This document shows, piece by piece, positions 16,598-25,067 of a stretch of 64,000 nucleotides of DNA. Made by a program: the position numbers and the translations under genes. The stretch spans positions 1-64,000 of the forward strand of contig CAZTCD010000003.1 in NCBI GenBank assembly GCA_964612065.1. Reading direction: 5' to 3'. Every line of letters begins with the position of its first letter. The stretch's first letter is position 1. The notes under the pieces were generated by a model. It worked only from the letters and a program-made list of their open reading frames with translations. It had not been told where the DNA came from and searched no databases. This DNA is from JAKFYM01 sp964612065 (GTDB taxonomy: Bacteria; Bdellovibrionota; UBA1018; CAIPTA01).

Positions 16598-17923
16598 TTA
16601 AAGGCCTTGGGGCCAGGTTTCAGGGATCTCCTGGATCACAAAAGGCTGGCTCAATGGGCGGAGCGGCCGGCTGCGATCGAAAAAAAGGAAAGAGTCATAC
16701 CGGCGAGCCAGTGAGGTGGGCACGTAGTTGCCGAGTCGCTCGTGCTCCGGCTGATAAACCACGCCAATGGCTCTGTGGCCTCTCGCCTCCGACAGGGCCG
16801 CCTCCGAAGGAATCGAGTCGCCGAGCTTGAGGTAGAAGCGATCCGCACCGAGGGTGGCCGAAGCCAGGTGCATCGATCTTTCCACGCTTCCCGGCCGGGC
16901 TTTCGGAAGCTCGAACTTGGTTATGGGACCGTCCCAGCTAGGAGAGGCGATCACTTTGCCTTCGTAGGTGCCGAAACCTACGAGCGCCACATGATGGGCG
17001 CCGAAAGCCTCTCTGGCCAGGCCACCGAGATTGATCTGGCCGAAGCGGGGCATATCCGTGGCCAGATAATCCCCGATATGGGTATTGTGCGCCCAAATAA
17101 TCGCTTTGGAATCGTCGCCGTATCTCTCGAGAAGGTAGCCGAGGGTCTCCAGCATATGCCGATCCCTGACATTCCAGGAGTCCTCGCTACCATGCACCAT
17201 GGTGCGGTAGTAGTTCTCCGCGTTCGCCACGATCCTGGCGTTTTGCCGGGCATCGAACCAGGGCTCGGTATCCGGAACGCGCTGGCTCAACAGATCGTTC
17301 AGGTTCTGGAGGATTTTCTCCTGGCAGCCTTCGGGGAAGCGCAGAAGGGAGCGGGCATAAGCCCGTTCGTCGCGGGAGAAGGGATCCAGGCAGGCATAAC
17401 GCTCTTTGAGCGTTCTCGCCAGCGTGGGGTTCAGGCGCGCGGTCTGCTGAAGAACGGCATCGGCGCTCTCAAAAAAAGAATACACATCCAGGCCGAAGAA
17501 GCCGGCTTTCGGTTTTGTAACCTGGCGGGCGTTGTGGCTCTTTAGCCATTCCGCGAATGAGGCCACTTCTTCATTCGCCCACATCCAGGTGGGCCAGCGA
17601 GTGAAGGCAGAGAGCGCGTCGCGTGCGCTGATCTGCGCTTCTTCCTGGCACCATTGATGAAGAGCGCGGCAAGGAGGCCAGTCGCCTTCTACCGCTACAA
17701 AGTGAAAGCCGTACTGCTCTATCAGGATCTGCGAGATCCGGGCCCGGAATTCGTAGAATTCCCTGGTTCCATGAGAGGATTCACCGAGCATCACCACCCG
17801 TTTTTCCGCCAGCTCCTGAATCAGTTCCATGGGAACGGCCTCTTCCATAGGAATGGCGGCCGCCAGGATTTCCTGCACCAGTTGTTCTTCCTGGGGCGAT
17901 CCTATTTCACGCAGCCGAGCCAT
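16598..17923 (-). CDS. Erythromycin esterase family protein
   Basis: I choose ATG 17923 (GGGAGAG upstream); an ATG at 17953 would add ten residues and enlarge the overlap with the upstream gene. At 441 aa the product fits the family. Landmarks are VVMLGESSHGTREFY (Glu and His of the active site), FVAVEGDWPPC, WMWANEEV, GFFGLDVYSFF and KAIIWAHNTHIGD. True EreA/EreB hydrolyse macrolide lactones, but most homologues in this chromosomal arrangement have no proven antibiotic activity. The start overlaps the end of the phosphoribosyltransferase gene by 17 nt, so the two are translationally coupled. Confidence 0.93.
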   Translation of the reverse strand: MARLREIGSPQEEQLVQEILAAAIPMEEAVPMELIQELAEKRVVMLGESSHGTREFYEFRARISQILIEQYGFHFVAVEGDWPPCRALHQWCQEEAQISARDALSAFTRWPTWMWANEEVASFAEWLKSHNARQVTKPKAGFFGLDVYSFFESADAVLQQTARLNPTLARTLKERYACLDPFSRDERAYARSLLRFPEGCQEKILQNLNDLLSQRVPDTEPWFDARQNARIVANAENYYRTMVHGSEDSWNVRDRHMLETLGYLLERYGDDSKAIIWAHNTHIGDYLATDMPRFGQINLGGLAREAFGAHHVALVGFGTYEGKVIASPSWDGPITKFELPKARPGSVERSMHLASATLGADRFYLKLGDSIPSEAALSEARGHRAIGVVYQPEHERLGNYVPTSLARRYDSFLFFDRSRPLRPLSQPFVIQEIPETWPQGL

Positions 17924-18581
17924 CGCCGCTCTCCCTGTTTTCCCTTCGGGCACGCGCCGATTTAAGGAAATGAAGCACCTCTTCGTCGGTCACCTGGTTG
18001 AACTCCTCATAGAACTGCCCCACGGCATAAAACTCGTCGGGTTCCAGCAGGCAGATGAACTCGTCCACCTCTTTGCGGATCACTCCGGCGGTACGGGAGG
18101 AGCATACCGGCACTGCGAGCACTACCTGAGAGGCGCCTTGTGCCCTTGCATAGCCACAGGCGGCCCGAGCGGTCACTCCCATGGCGATACCGTCGTCGAT
18201 GATCACGGCGCTCCGATTTCGCAAGGAGGGAAGCGGCCTTCCGCCTCTGTAGAGCCGCACTCGCCGCTCCAGCTCCTTTTCCTCCGTGGCTACCATTCTG
18301 TTGATATCTTCCTGGGTGCAGCCCACGTATTCCACGATGGAGGGATCCATCCAAAGGTGGCAGTTCTCTGCCAGGCCTCCCATCCCCAGCTCTTCGTGCC
18401 AGGGCACCCCGATTTTTCTCACCACCAACACCTCAAGTTCGGCGCCGAGCCTAATGGCGCTTTCGTAAGCCACGGGAACTCCCCCCCTGGGCAGGGCCAG
18501 CAAGAGCGGCTCGTGGAGGGGGAGGTCGAGGAGCCGTTCGCAGAGTAAGATTCCTGCCTGCCTTCTGTTGATGAATCTCAT
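17907..18581 (-). CDS. Phosphoribosyltransferase family protein
   Basis: The 224-aa protein has the type I PRTase fold: LLALPRGGVPVAYE near residue 30, the VRKIGVP(W/G)HEELGMGG segment, and the PRPP loop AVIIDDGIAMGVTARAA. This subfamily is regularly found beside erythromycin-esterase-like, dienelactone-hydrolase and stress genes; its base substrate is unknown. It is first in the minus-strand operon with the esterase and PEBP genes. The neighbours suggest a stress or detoxification role, which is inference. Confidence 0.93.
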   Translation of the reverse strand: MRFINRRQAGILLCERLLDLPLHEPLLLALPRGGVPVAYESAIRLGAELEVLVVRKIGVPWHEELGMGGLAENCHLWMDPSIVEYVGCTQEDINRMVATEEKELERRVRLYRGGRPLPSLRNRSAVIIDDGIAMGVTARAACGYARAQGASQVVLAVPVCSSRTAGVIRKEVDEFICLLEPDEFYAVGQFYEEFNQVTDEEVLHFLKSARARRENRESGDGSAA

Positions 18582-18602
18582 TTTGAAAGGCTCCTCGCTT
18601 GC

Positions 18603-19118
18603 TTATTCCACTTTTCTCACCACCACGATCACGGCCTTGTAGGGTGCCCCACGAAGCCGGATCGCGCGGAACTCGGATCTGGAGGCCGACGCACCTTCGG
18701 CTCGGGTGAAAATGGATTTGAGTTCTGCGTCTTTTGTGCGAAAGGTGCGGGCCACCCAGTTCGCGCTTTCGGCCATATTGAATAAGTCGATGCTTCCGAG
18801 CTCCATTTCCCTCTCGAGAAAATCATGAATGGTGTGCAGCCGTTCTTCGGCCAAGCCGGTTTCCGCTTCCTTCAGTTTGCCTTGAGGTGGAAGCGCTTTG
18901 TCGCTCCAGGCGGCCACCGAGATATGGTCAATGGGAAAATTTTTTCGAACATCGCGCACGGCGGTACGTATGGCATCCTTGTCGGAATCGGAAATGCGGG
19001 CCGATCCGGGATCGAACGTGATCAGCACGCTGGGATGGGCCTCGGCCGCCGTATCCGCCGCATTTGCACTTATGCTCAGGGAAAGAAAAATAAACACAAA
19101 CACTTTGATATGTCGCAT
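18603..19118 (-). CDS. Secreted protein with OmpA-like beginning, unknown function
   Basis: The start ATG 19118 has GAGGAG upstream and opens a signal peptide (IKVFVFIFLSLSISANA). The 171-aa product then reads ITFDPGSARISDSDKDAIR and ISVAAWSD, reminiscent of the first strand-helix-strand of OmpA C-terminal domains, where a residue string ITF..GSA.. precedes a helix. The peptidoglycan-binding NxxLSxxRA motif is not clearly present. It is probably periplasmic. It lies 21 nt upstream of the phosphoribosyltransferase gene and may be cotranscribed with it. Confidence 0.68.
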   Translation of the reverse strand: MRHIKVFVFIFLSLSISANAADTAAEAHPSVLITFDPGSARISDSDKDAIRTAVRDVRKNFPIDHISVAAWSDKALPPQGKLKEAETGLAEERLHTIHDFLEREMELGSIDLFNMAESANWVARTFRTKDAELKSIFTRAEGASASRSEFRAIRLRGAPYKAVIVVVRKVE

Positions 19119-19319
19119 GGCCACTCCTCTGAAACGCGCTGTCGTGGCTCCGTATCCTGGCCATTCTCGCAGCTGCCGCATCTAATTCGCTAAAAAACTG
19201 CCGCAGAACTCGTGCCATCTTTTTCTCGCGTGCTGAAAACGGGAAATTCAGGATTGCGCAAACGGCGAAGGTTTCCCTAGACTGAAAGAATCCATCGTTC
19301 ACCAAAGGGTTCGAAATAT

Positions 19320-20102
19320 ATGCGGCTTGTTCTGGGAGGGCTCTCTCTTTTGCTTTTTCTATGTTGCGTTCCGCCCGTCAGCGTCGGGGCAGAATGCGCC
19401 GGCGTGGTCCACCTTCGCCGCGCTCTGGAAGAGGAGTTCGGGCTGAAGGCAGAGGATAAAACGGATCGGCATTCCCCCCGGGTGCTGCATAACCTTCTGT
19501 TGCTTCTGCGCGAGGGATTCCCTTCGGGCAGCATGCGCTCTCTCTCCAGCCTGCGGTCCTTCTATGCCTATGCGGGGCACGACACCCGTTACGATCTGGC
19601 CGCTTACCACGAGAAAGAAAAAGCCATCAGCATAGGCGGGGCAGCGGTTTGGAGCGGGAAGGAGGCCACTGATTTTCTGATCCTATCCACTCTCGCTCAC
19701 GAGATCGGCCACGCATGGGTTTTCGGAAAGTTGAGCGCGCCTGAGCTGGCCAGGCTGGGCGAAGAGGAGGGGGGATGGATCAAGCTTCCCGGCTCCGAAG
19801 GCTTGAAGGCCGAAGCCTTCCTGGCGGGGCACCCGAATCCCGCCGCAGCGGGGCTTAGCATCACTTCCAAGCTTGCATCAAGGAACGTGCACGAGTGGTT
19901 TGCTGATGCATTCGCCGCGGCTGCGATGCACAGGCTGGGAGAGAAAGGCCTGCTGGGCGAAAACTGGAAAAAAAAGTTGCGCGGAAAGATAGGCAGGCAC
20001 AGCTGGGTGGATTACGGCCGCTTGCAGCCCGGCTTGAGGGCAAAGCTTGAGGCACAACTGGCTCCGAAGATAGTGGATCGATCTCCCGCTACGCATCGGT
20101 GA
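19320..20102 (+). CDS. Secreted putative zinc metallopeptidase (HExxH)
   Basis: The 260-aa protein has a signal peptide (LVLGGLSLLLFLCCVPPVSVGA). HEIGH at residues 127-131 in LSTLAHEIGHAWV is a classical zinc site; Glu192 in NVHEWFADAFAAAAMHR is a good candidate for the third ligand. The arrangement resembles gluzincin-like peptidases of unknown specificity and is similar in concept to, but not obviously homologous with, the HExxH protein near 2.6 kb. It is expected in the periplasm or outside the cell. It converges on the Fur-family gene with only 6 nt between stops. Confidence 0.75.
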   Translation: MRLVLGGLSLLLFLCCVPPVSVGAECAGVVHLRRALEEEFGLKAEDKTDRHSPRVLHNLLLLLREGFPSGSMRSLSSLRSFYAYAGHDTRYDLAAYHEKEKAISIGGAAVWSGKEATDFLILSTLAHEIGHAWVFGKLSAPELARLGEEEGGWIKLPGSEGLKAEAFLAGHPNPAAAGLSITSKLASRNVHEWFADAFAAAAMHRLGEKGLLGENWKKKLRGKIGRHSWVDYGRLQPGLRAKLEAQLAPKIVDRSPATHR

Positions 20103-20108
20103 CGCGGA

Positions 20109-20585
20109 TCATTTCATTTTCGCGCAAGAGCGGCATAGGCCGGAAAATTCCAGCACATGATGAATTTTGGTGTAGCCGAGGGCTTTCACTTTGGCCTCGA
20201 GTTTTTCGAGCTGGCAGTCTTCCAGTTTTTCAATTTTCCGGCAGGAAGTGCAGATCACATGGTGATGGTGCTCTCCTTCCGCCTTCAGCTCGAAGCGGGC
20301 GATCCCGTCACCAAAATCACAGCGCCTTACGATTCCAGCCTCCTCAAAAGACGAAAGGCATCGGTAAACGGTTACGGTATCAAGGGCGGAGCGGCCCGCT
20401 TTACCCTCGATTTTATCCTGCAGCTCTTTGGCGCTGAATGGCCCGTGATGGTTCACCAGATACCGCAGGATAACTTCCCTGGATTTGGTTCGTTTAAGCC
20501 CGGATTCTTTCATCCGATCCAATGCCAGATCGAAGGAGTGGCCATGGGCACATTCGTGGGAGTGCTGGTGGGCTTTCTTTGCCAT
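20109..20585 (-). CDS. Fur family transcriptional regulator
   Basis: The 158-aa protein has a His-rich N-terminus (HQHSHECAHGHS), the Fur winged helix with LKRTKSREVILRYLVNHHGPFSAKEL and DTVTVYRCLSSFEEAGIV, a regulatory-site FELKAEGEHHHHVICTSC segment, and the structural zinc motif CTSC...CRSC. The HHHH stretch and the His-rich head favour zinc sensing (Zur) or Fur over PerR, but the metal cannot be decided from sequence alone. It regulates metal homeostasis genes; its targets are not identifiable here. Confidence 0.93.
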   Translation of the reverse strand: MAKKAHQHSHECAHGHSFDLALDRMKESGLKRTKSREVILRYLVNHHGPFSAKELQDKIEGKAGRSALDTVTVYRCLSSFEEAGIVRRCDFGDGIARFELKAEGEHHHHVICTSCRKIEKLEDCQLEKLEAKVKALGYTKIHHVLEFSGLCRSCAKMK

Positions 20586-20699
20586 AGCCTTACATAACGC
20601 GGTTTCTGCTGTTCTAGAAAGGAATTGAGCGCGAATTTTTAGTTTATGATTTGGCTTTGACGGAGGCTTTACGGAATTCGTCCGCTCTCCTAAGGTTAA

Positions 20700-22319
20700 A
20701 TGATGGAAAGACGCGCATTTCTCGCATTCATGGGCCGGGCCTCCGTGCTGGCCGGGTTAGCTCCCACTGCTTTTCTTCAGGCCTGCAGCCGCACTCCCAC
20801 CCAGGGACGATCCCGAATCCCTGCAATTGGAATCACTCCCGTCCGGCCCAGCACCTCTGATTCCATCGTGCTGGCTCCTGAGTTCGAATGGGAGCTTTTG
20901 GTCAAGAAAGACGATCCCATCGGAGCCTCGATCCGATTCGGGGCCAATAACGATTTTAACGCTTTTTTTCCTTTCGATCCGGCTGAGCCTTTTGATGGCA
21001 TGCTCTGGACCAATCACGAGAGCCCGGAACCTTTTCTCATCACCAACTCGCTCCACAAAGATGAGAAAAGCTGGAAGAGCCGCGCCGAAATCATGGCGGA
21101 AATGGGCAGCGTGGGAGGATCTCTCACCCGCCTTTTCCGCAATGAAAGAGGAGCTTGGGTGGTCGATCGCGGCTATCACCTGAACCGCCGTTTCGACGGC
21201 AATTCCAGAATTCCTTTTGCCGCGCCACGCCCTGTTCATGGCTCCAAATTCGCGTTGGGCACGATGGGAAACTGCGCCGGCGGGAAAACTCCCTGGGGCA
21301 CTCTTCTCACCTGCGAGGAAAACTACGACCAGTACTACGGGGAATGGGATTTCAGCCCGCTTCCCGGAGAAACCAAGGCCAGAAAAAATCCGCTGGTGAA
21401 GTACAAAAGCGATTCGGATCTCGGCTGGTCGCAGCGCTTCAAGCGGAGCCCGCTCCATTACGGCTGGGTAGTGGAAGTGCACCCCTTTACCGGGGTAGCC
21501 CGGAAGCTCACGGCGCTCGGCCGCTTCGCTCATGAAGGCGCCACCTGTGTGCAGGCGAAAGACGGCCGCACCGTAGTTTATCTGGCGGAAGACTCCAACG
21601 ATCGATATTTGTATAAATTCGTGGCTGACAGGCCGGGCTCGCTGGAGACCGGCACTCTTTACTGCGCCAGCCTGGAAAAAGGGCGCTGGCTGCCTCTCGA
21701 GATGAACGCTCATCCCGGATTCAGCCGCCGTTTCCGCGATCAGCTCGATCTTCTGACGCAGGCACCGGCCGCAGCGGAAATGGTCGGAGCCACTCCGCTC
21801 GATCGCCCCGAGGATATCGAACGCGATCCTCTCACCGGCGATATCTTCGTGGCGCTCACGAACAATAAGCCCAAGGGAAGGCCTTTCGGTGGCCTGCTTC
21901 GTTTGCGCGAAGAGCCTCTCTCCCTTGAATTTGAAAGCAGCACCTGGCTTTCCGGAGGGCCGGAAACCGGCATCGCCTGCCCCGACAATCTGGCCTTCAG
22001 CCCCGATGGCCATCTTTGGATCACATCCGATATGAGCGCCAGCGATATGCGGGCAGGGAAGTATTCCGCTTTCGGCAATAACGGGCTCTATTGCATGCCG
22101 ATGCATGGGCCCGATGCCGGGCGCCTGTTGCAGGTGGCGAGCGCGCCTGTGGCAGCGGAATTCACCGGGCCGGAATTCCTTCCTGATGGCACGCTGGTGC
22201 TGAGCGTGCAGCACCCCGGTGAGGTGATGGGCAAGGAAATGCCCGCTTCCCGCTCCAGCCAATGGCCTGAGGGCGGCGTACCTAGAAGCTCGGTAATCGC
22301 GATCAAGCGCCGCGGATAA
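20700..22319 (+). CDS. phoX: PhoX family alkaline phosphatase (DUF839), Tat-exported lipoprotein
   Basis: The 539-aa protein begins with a twin-arginine signal (ERRAFLAF, Arg4-Arg5) and a possible lipobox LQAC with Cys29, so it is probably exported folded and anchored to the outer membrane. PhoX landmarks follow: FGANNDFNAFFPF, GMLWTNHESPEPF, GNCAGGKTPWGTLLTCEENYDQY, then FAHEGATCV and VYLAEDSNDRYLYKFV (each shown in short pieces). PhoX enzymes use iron and calcium to release phosphate from organic esters. ATG 20700 is preceded by AAGG; a second ATG follows immediately. Confidence 0.92.
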   Translation: MMERRAFLAFMGRASVLAGLAPTAFLQACSRTPTQGRSRIPAIGITPVRPSTSDSIVLAPEFEWELLVKKDDPIGASIRFGANNDFNAFFPFDPAEPFDGMLWTNHESPEPFLITNSLHKDEKSWKSRAEIMAEMGSVGGSLTRLFRNERGAWVVDRGYHLNRRFDGNSRIPFAAPRPVHGSKFALGTMGNCAGGKTPWGTLLTCEENYDQYYGEWDFSPLPGETKARKNPLVKYKSDSDLGWSQRFKRSPLHYGWVVEVHPFTGVARKLTALGRFAHEGATCVQAKDGRTVVYLAEDSNDRYLYKFVADRPGSLETGTLYCASLEKGRWLPLEMNAHPGFSRRFRDQLDLLTQAPAAAEMVGATPLDRPEDIERDPLTGDIFVALTNNKPKGRPFGGLLRLREEPLSLEFESSTWLSGGPETGIACPDNLAFSPDGHLWITSDMSASDMRAGKYSAFGNNGLYCMPMHGPDAGRLLQVASAPVAAEFTGPEFLPDGTLVLSVQHPGEVMGKEMPASRSSQWPEGGVPRSSVIAIKRRG

Positions 22320-22329
22320 GCCGAGCCTG

Positions 22330-23064
22330 CTATTTTTTCTGAATCGCCTTCTGTGATTTGCGCTCGGCTTCGATCGCTTTTTGCGTGCCCGTGATATTGC
22401 TGGAGGGCTTGGCGGAGGGTTTTCTGGCTGCCTTTGGAAGAGGGATTTGCTTTCCCGCCATCGTGGCTTTCGCTGGCTTGGGCAGAGGCAGATCGCCATT
22501 CAGGCCTTTGCTATATCCTTTCGTGGTTTGCAGCATGCCGATGGTTTTGGCCTTCAGTGCCTTGGCGGATTTAATTTCCCCTCTGAGAAATTGCACGATT
22601 TCAGAAATCTGCTTTTCGGCTCGGCTATGGCAGTGGGGATCCGCAGGATTGGAGATGCCGGGATGGTACCTCAGTAAAATGGAGAGATAGCTGGCCACGA
22701 GATCCGTGTTTCTGCTCATGGATTCGATTTCCTGATCGAGGGTACCGATCGATGCATGGAAATCACCGCTCATGTTGAGGAGGGAGTTGTTCTGGCTGCT
22801 ATCGGATCCCATCCCTGCTTTTCTCATGAGAGCGGCAAGGGAATCGCTGGCCTCTTTCCAATCGCGCATCACCAGTTGCCGGCATTCTTCGGCACGTCTG
22901 GCGGCGATCGCATTTTCCCCGCAAGTAAACACTTCCTCAATCAGAGGGGCGAGAGGCTCGCAGGAGATTTTTGCATTTCCAGCAAAAGCCAGCGGGGAAG
23001 GGGAGGCCCAGGCGATCAGAGCCCAGATCAGCAAGGCCAGGAATTTCTTAGCGGCATTGCTCAA
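22330..23064 (-). CDS. Secreted Cys-patterned helical protein, copy B2 of duplicated module
   Basis: The TTG at 23064 lies inside the end of the upstream hydrolase gene (17-nt overlap), giving 244 aa. A signal peptide (LALLIWALIAWASPSPLAFA) is followed by CEP, then a Cys spacing C-x12-C-x12-C shared exactly with the gene at 23712-24416. The rest is predicted helical, with a Lys/Pro-rich C-terminal tail containing SNITGTQK. The tail motif ITGT also occurs in the paralog. It is probably periplasmic. Function is unknown; pairing with a secreted hydrolase suggests a chaperone or inhibitor of that hydrolase. Confidence 0.8.
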   Translation of the reverse strand: MSNAAKKFLALLIWALIAWASPSPLAFAGNAKISCEPLAPLIEEVFTCGENAIAARRAEECRQLVMRDWKEASDSLAALMRKAGMGSDSSQNNSLLNMSGDFHASIGTLDQEIESMSRNTDLVASYLSILLRYHPGISNPADPHCHSRAEKQISEIVQFLRGEIKSAKALKAKTIGMLQTTKGYSKGLNGDLPLPKPAKATMAGKQIPLPKAARKPSAKPSSNITGTQKAIEAERKSQKAIQKK

Positions 23065-23707
23065 GGCCTGCGCCCTCCTTTACCCAGGAAACATTCGCCG
23101 TGAGATTGTCGTAGCCATCCGAGAGATTTCCGCTGCCCAAGCGCGGGGGCGGGGTGGCGTTCACCACGCTAAAGTGAAGGCAAACTTCGGAGGTGCAAGT
23201 GCGATTGCAATAGCGGCGGGCATGGGATGCGCCACACTTTTTCATCTTGGACGCATTGAAGCCCGTTTTTCCGTTTCTCCCTTCCCCATACCAGCATTCA
23301 TAGGGGATGTATTTAGGAGCCCAGGCATAGCCTTCGAGCTTGAGGAGCCGGATATTTGCTGGATTGATTTTTCTTTGGGCTGCCAGGGCGTCGAGCTGTT
23401 TGGAGATTCTGGTGATCGAAGAGGCTCCTTCCGAATGCCCGGCGATGATGAATTTGCGATCTTGATCGTTTCGGATTTCTTCCACAATCCGCGCTTCATA
23501 GCGGGATCCGGGGGACACAGCCACGGCCTCCACTTCATATCCCGGAAGCTTTGGCCTGGCATTCGCCAACCATCGATTCATCTGGGAGGCGGTGGAACCG
23601 ATCCCGCCGATCAAGATCACTTTTGGCCTGGCGAAGGCGGAGGCACTCGGCAGCAGCGCCAGAGCCAGTAGCAATTTTCCGAATTTCTTTAAGGTAGCTG
23701 CCTTCAT
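23048..23707 (-). CDS. Secreted alpha/beta-hydrolase-like protein, copy A2 of duplicated module
   Basis: ATG 23707 follows AAAGGTGAG. The 219-aa protein has a signal peptide (LLLALALLPSASAFA), an opening strand KVILIGGIGSTASQ, and the nucleophile elbow IIAGHSEGASS with Ser92, a GxSxG lipase/esterase motif. LKLEGYAWAP resembles IDFEGFAPG in the paralog, and a CLHF motif near the C-terminus matches CLHY there, so a Ser/acid/His triad is plausible. Six or more cysteines suggest disulfides and periplasmic or extracellular life. The substrate is unknown. Confidence 0.82.
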   Translation of the reverse strand: MKAATLKKFGKLLLALALLPSASAFARPKVILIGGIGSTASQMNRWLANARPKLPGYEVEAVAVSPGSRYEARIVEEIRNDQDRKFIIAGHSEGASSITRISKQLDALAAQRKINPANIRLLKLEGYAWAPKYIPYECWYGEGRNGKTGFNASKMKKCGASHARRYCNRTCTSEVCLHFSVVNATPPPRLGSGNLSDGYDNLTANVSWVKEGAGLEQCR

Positions 23708-23711
23708 TTTC

Positions 23712-24416
23712 TCACCTTTCCTTTTTAGTTCCCGTGATATCGCTCTGCCTTCGAGGGGATTTCGAGCCGGAGGGCACCCGATCCGTGTTGCTTCCTTTTA
23801 CGGATTTCGTGAGCGATCCAAAATTGCTCGAATCCATGTGCAGGGATTTCGAATGCGCATTCGCCTCTTTCTCCCTGCTTCGGTACATCGCTGCCTTGCG
23901 CTGAAATTCCACGCGGATTTTTTCAATGGCAGTGATGGTATCCCGATAGCATCCCACAGAATGGTACCAGCTTTCCGGATGCCTGGCGATTTCGCCTAAG
24001 GAAGGCGCCAGCGCAAGGGGAGGAACGGCGGTGAAAGTTTCATATTCTTTCATCTCGGCGAAGGCGGTATTGGCCAGGGTTTGCAGGGCTTCCATGGAGG
24101 CGGCTGTAAAGCGATACTTCTCCTGGCTGGCTTTCAGGTCGCCATTTTGATTCTTCTCCGCCTCGTCTGCCAAGCGGCTGATCTCAAGCCCATAGCCTCC
24201 CTCTTCCTGTCCCAGCTTTTTCAGGCAGGCTTGAGCGGCGATCGCAAGCGCGCCGTTTTCTTCACATCCTCCCACTCTTTCCGCCACGGATGCTGCGGGT
24301 TCGCAAAAAATTACGGGCTGGCCGGCCGCGGCCAAGGTGGCTGGGATGGCAAGGCTTCCCAAAACCAATCCCAGGAGGGCGGGAGAGAGGCGATGGTGGA
24401 TTGAAATTCGGGCCAA
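23712..24416 (-). CDS. Secreted Cys-patterned helical protein, copy B1 of duplicated module
   Basis: The TTG at 24416 has GAGGAG eight bases upstream. The 234-aa product has a signal peptide (SPALLGLVLGSLAIPATLAA) and then VIFCEP with the same C-x12-C-x12-C pattern as the gene at 22330-23064, including an EN just after the second Cys. The rest is helical and charged, ending in SDITGTKKER, matching SNITGTQK of the paralog. It sits between two hydrolase genes, 12 nt after the first and 4 nt before the second. Function is unknown; it is most likely the partner of the upstream hydrolase. Confidence 0.8.
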   Translation of the reverse strand: MARISIHHRLSPALLGLVLGSLAIPATLAAAGQPVIFCEPAASVAERVGGCEENGALAIAAQACLKKLGQEEGGYGLEISRLADEAEKNQNGDLKASQEKYRFTAASMEALQTLANTAFAEMKEYETFTAVPPLALAPSLGEIARHPESWYHSVGCYRDTITAIEKIRVEFQRKAAMYRSREKEANAHSKSLHMDSSNFGSLTKSVKGSNTDRVPSGSKSPRRQSDITGTKKER

Positions 24417-24428
24417 GCGTTTACTCCT

Positions 24429-25013
24429 CTATCGAAGCTGCGCGCAGGAAAGGGGCGCGTAGTGGAGGCACCATGAATTGCTGCCGCATTGGCTCGATCC
24501 ATCAACCGTGATCACTTCCCTGCAGCCGCGGCTCTGGATTAAATATGGTTTATTTGGTGCATGGGAGCGGCCTGTGCCGGTGGCCGTGATGCATACCACG
24601 TGTGATAGCCCCTGCACGGCTGGGGATCGAAGGGATCTTCGGCCTCCTCCTCCAGGTGCAAAGCCCTCAAAATCGATATACTTCACCCGCTTTCTGGCGG
24701 CGGCACTGAGCTTATTGATGAAGCGCGCGGCATAGGCGGATCCATCGGAATGGCCCGCCACGATAAAGCTCGCTTTGCTTTGCTCAATCTCCGCCACTTC
24801 CGCCTCGGATCCGGTGCTTCCCACTTGGTGCAGGCGGAAGCTGGAGCGGCAGGCGCCGAGGCCACCGAGTTTTCCGCCGGCTCCCGCCCAGAAGTGAATA
24901 TTGGGAGAGGAGGCGGCTGAAACGGATAGAGGAAGGATGGAAGAAAGAGAAAGCAGAAATAGGAAGTAGGCCTTAGGCATGGGGTGGGGCTCCATTGTCT
25001 CTAAGAGTTTCAT
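24429..25013 (-). CDS. Secreted alpha/beta-hydrolase-like protein, copy A1 of duplicated module
   Basis: The frame is open from ATG 25013 (194 aa); starts at 24995 and 24980 are also possible and the last begins right at the signal peptide (AYFLFLLSLSSILPLSVSA). FIVAGHSDGSAYAARF carries the GxSxG nucleophile (Ser89 from 25013), aligned with the copy at 23048-23707. VKYIDFEGFAPGG and SWCLHYAPL match acid and His regions of that copy. The protein is shorter than its paralog at the N-terminus. It is first in the four-gene operon A1-B1-A2-B2. Confidence 0.78.
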   Translation of the reverse strand: MKLLETMEPHPMPKAYFLFLLSLSSILPLSVSAASSPNIHFWAGAGGKLGGLGACRSSFRLHQVGSTGSEAEVAEIEQSKASFIVAGHSDGSAYAARFINKLSAAARKRVKYIDFEGFAPGGGGRRSLRSPAVQGLSHVVCITATGTGRSHAPNKPYLIQSRGCREVITVDGSSQCGSNSWCLHYAPLSCAQLR

Positions 25014-25067
25014 CGGCCGATTTTAAGGTGGGCTGGAGATGATTTGTCCTTTAAAGTCATGGTGTTA

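Noticed and set aside
20757..22499. Minus-strand 580-aa frame
   Set aside because: It is antisense to phoX, which has a Tat signal and family motifs; the opposite frame has none.
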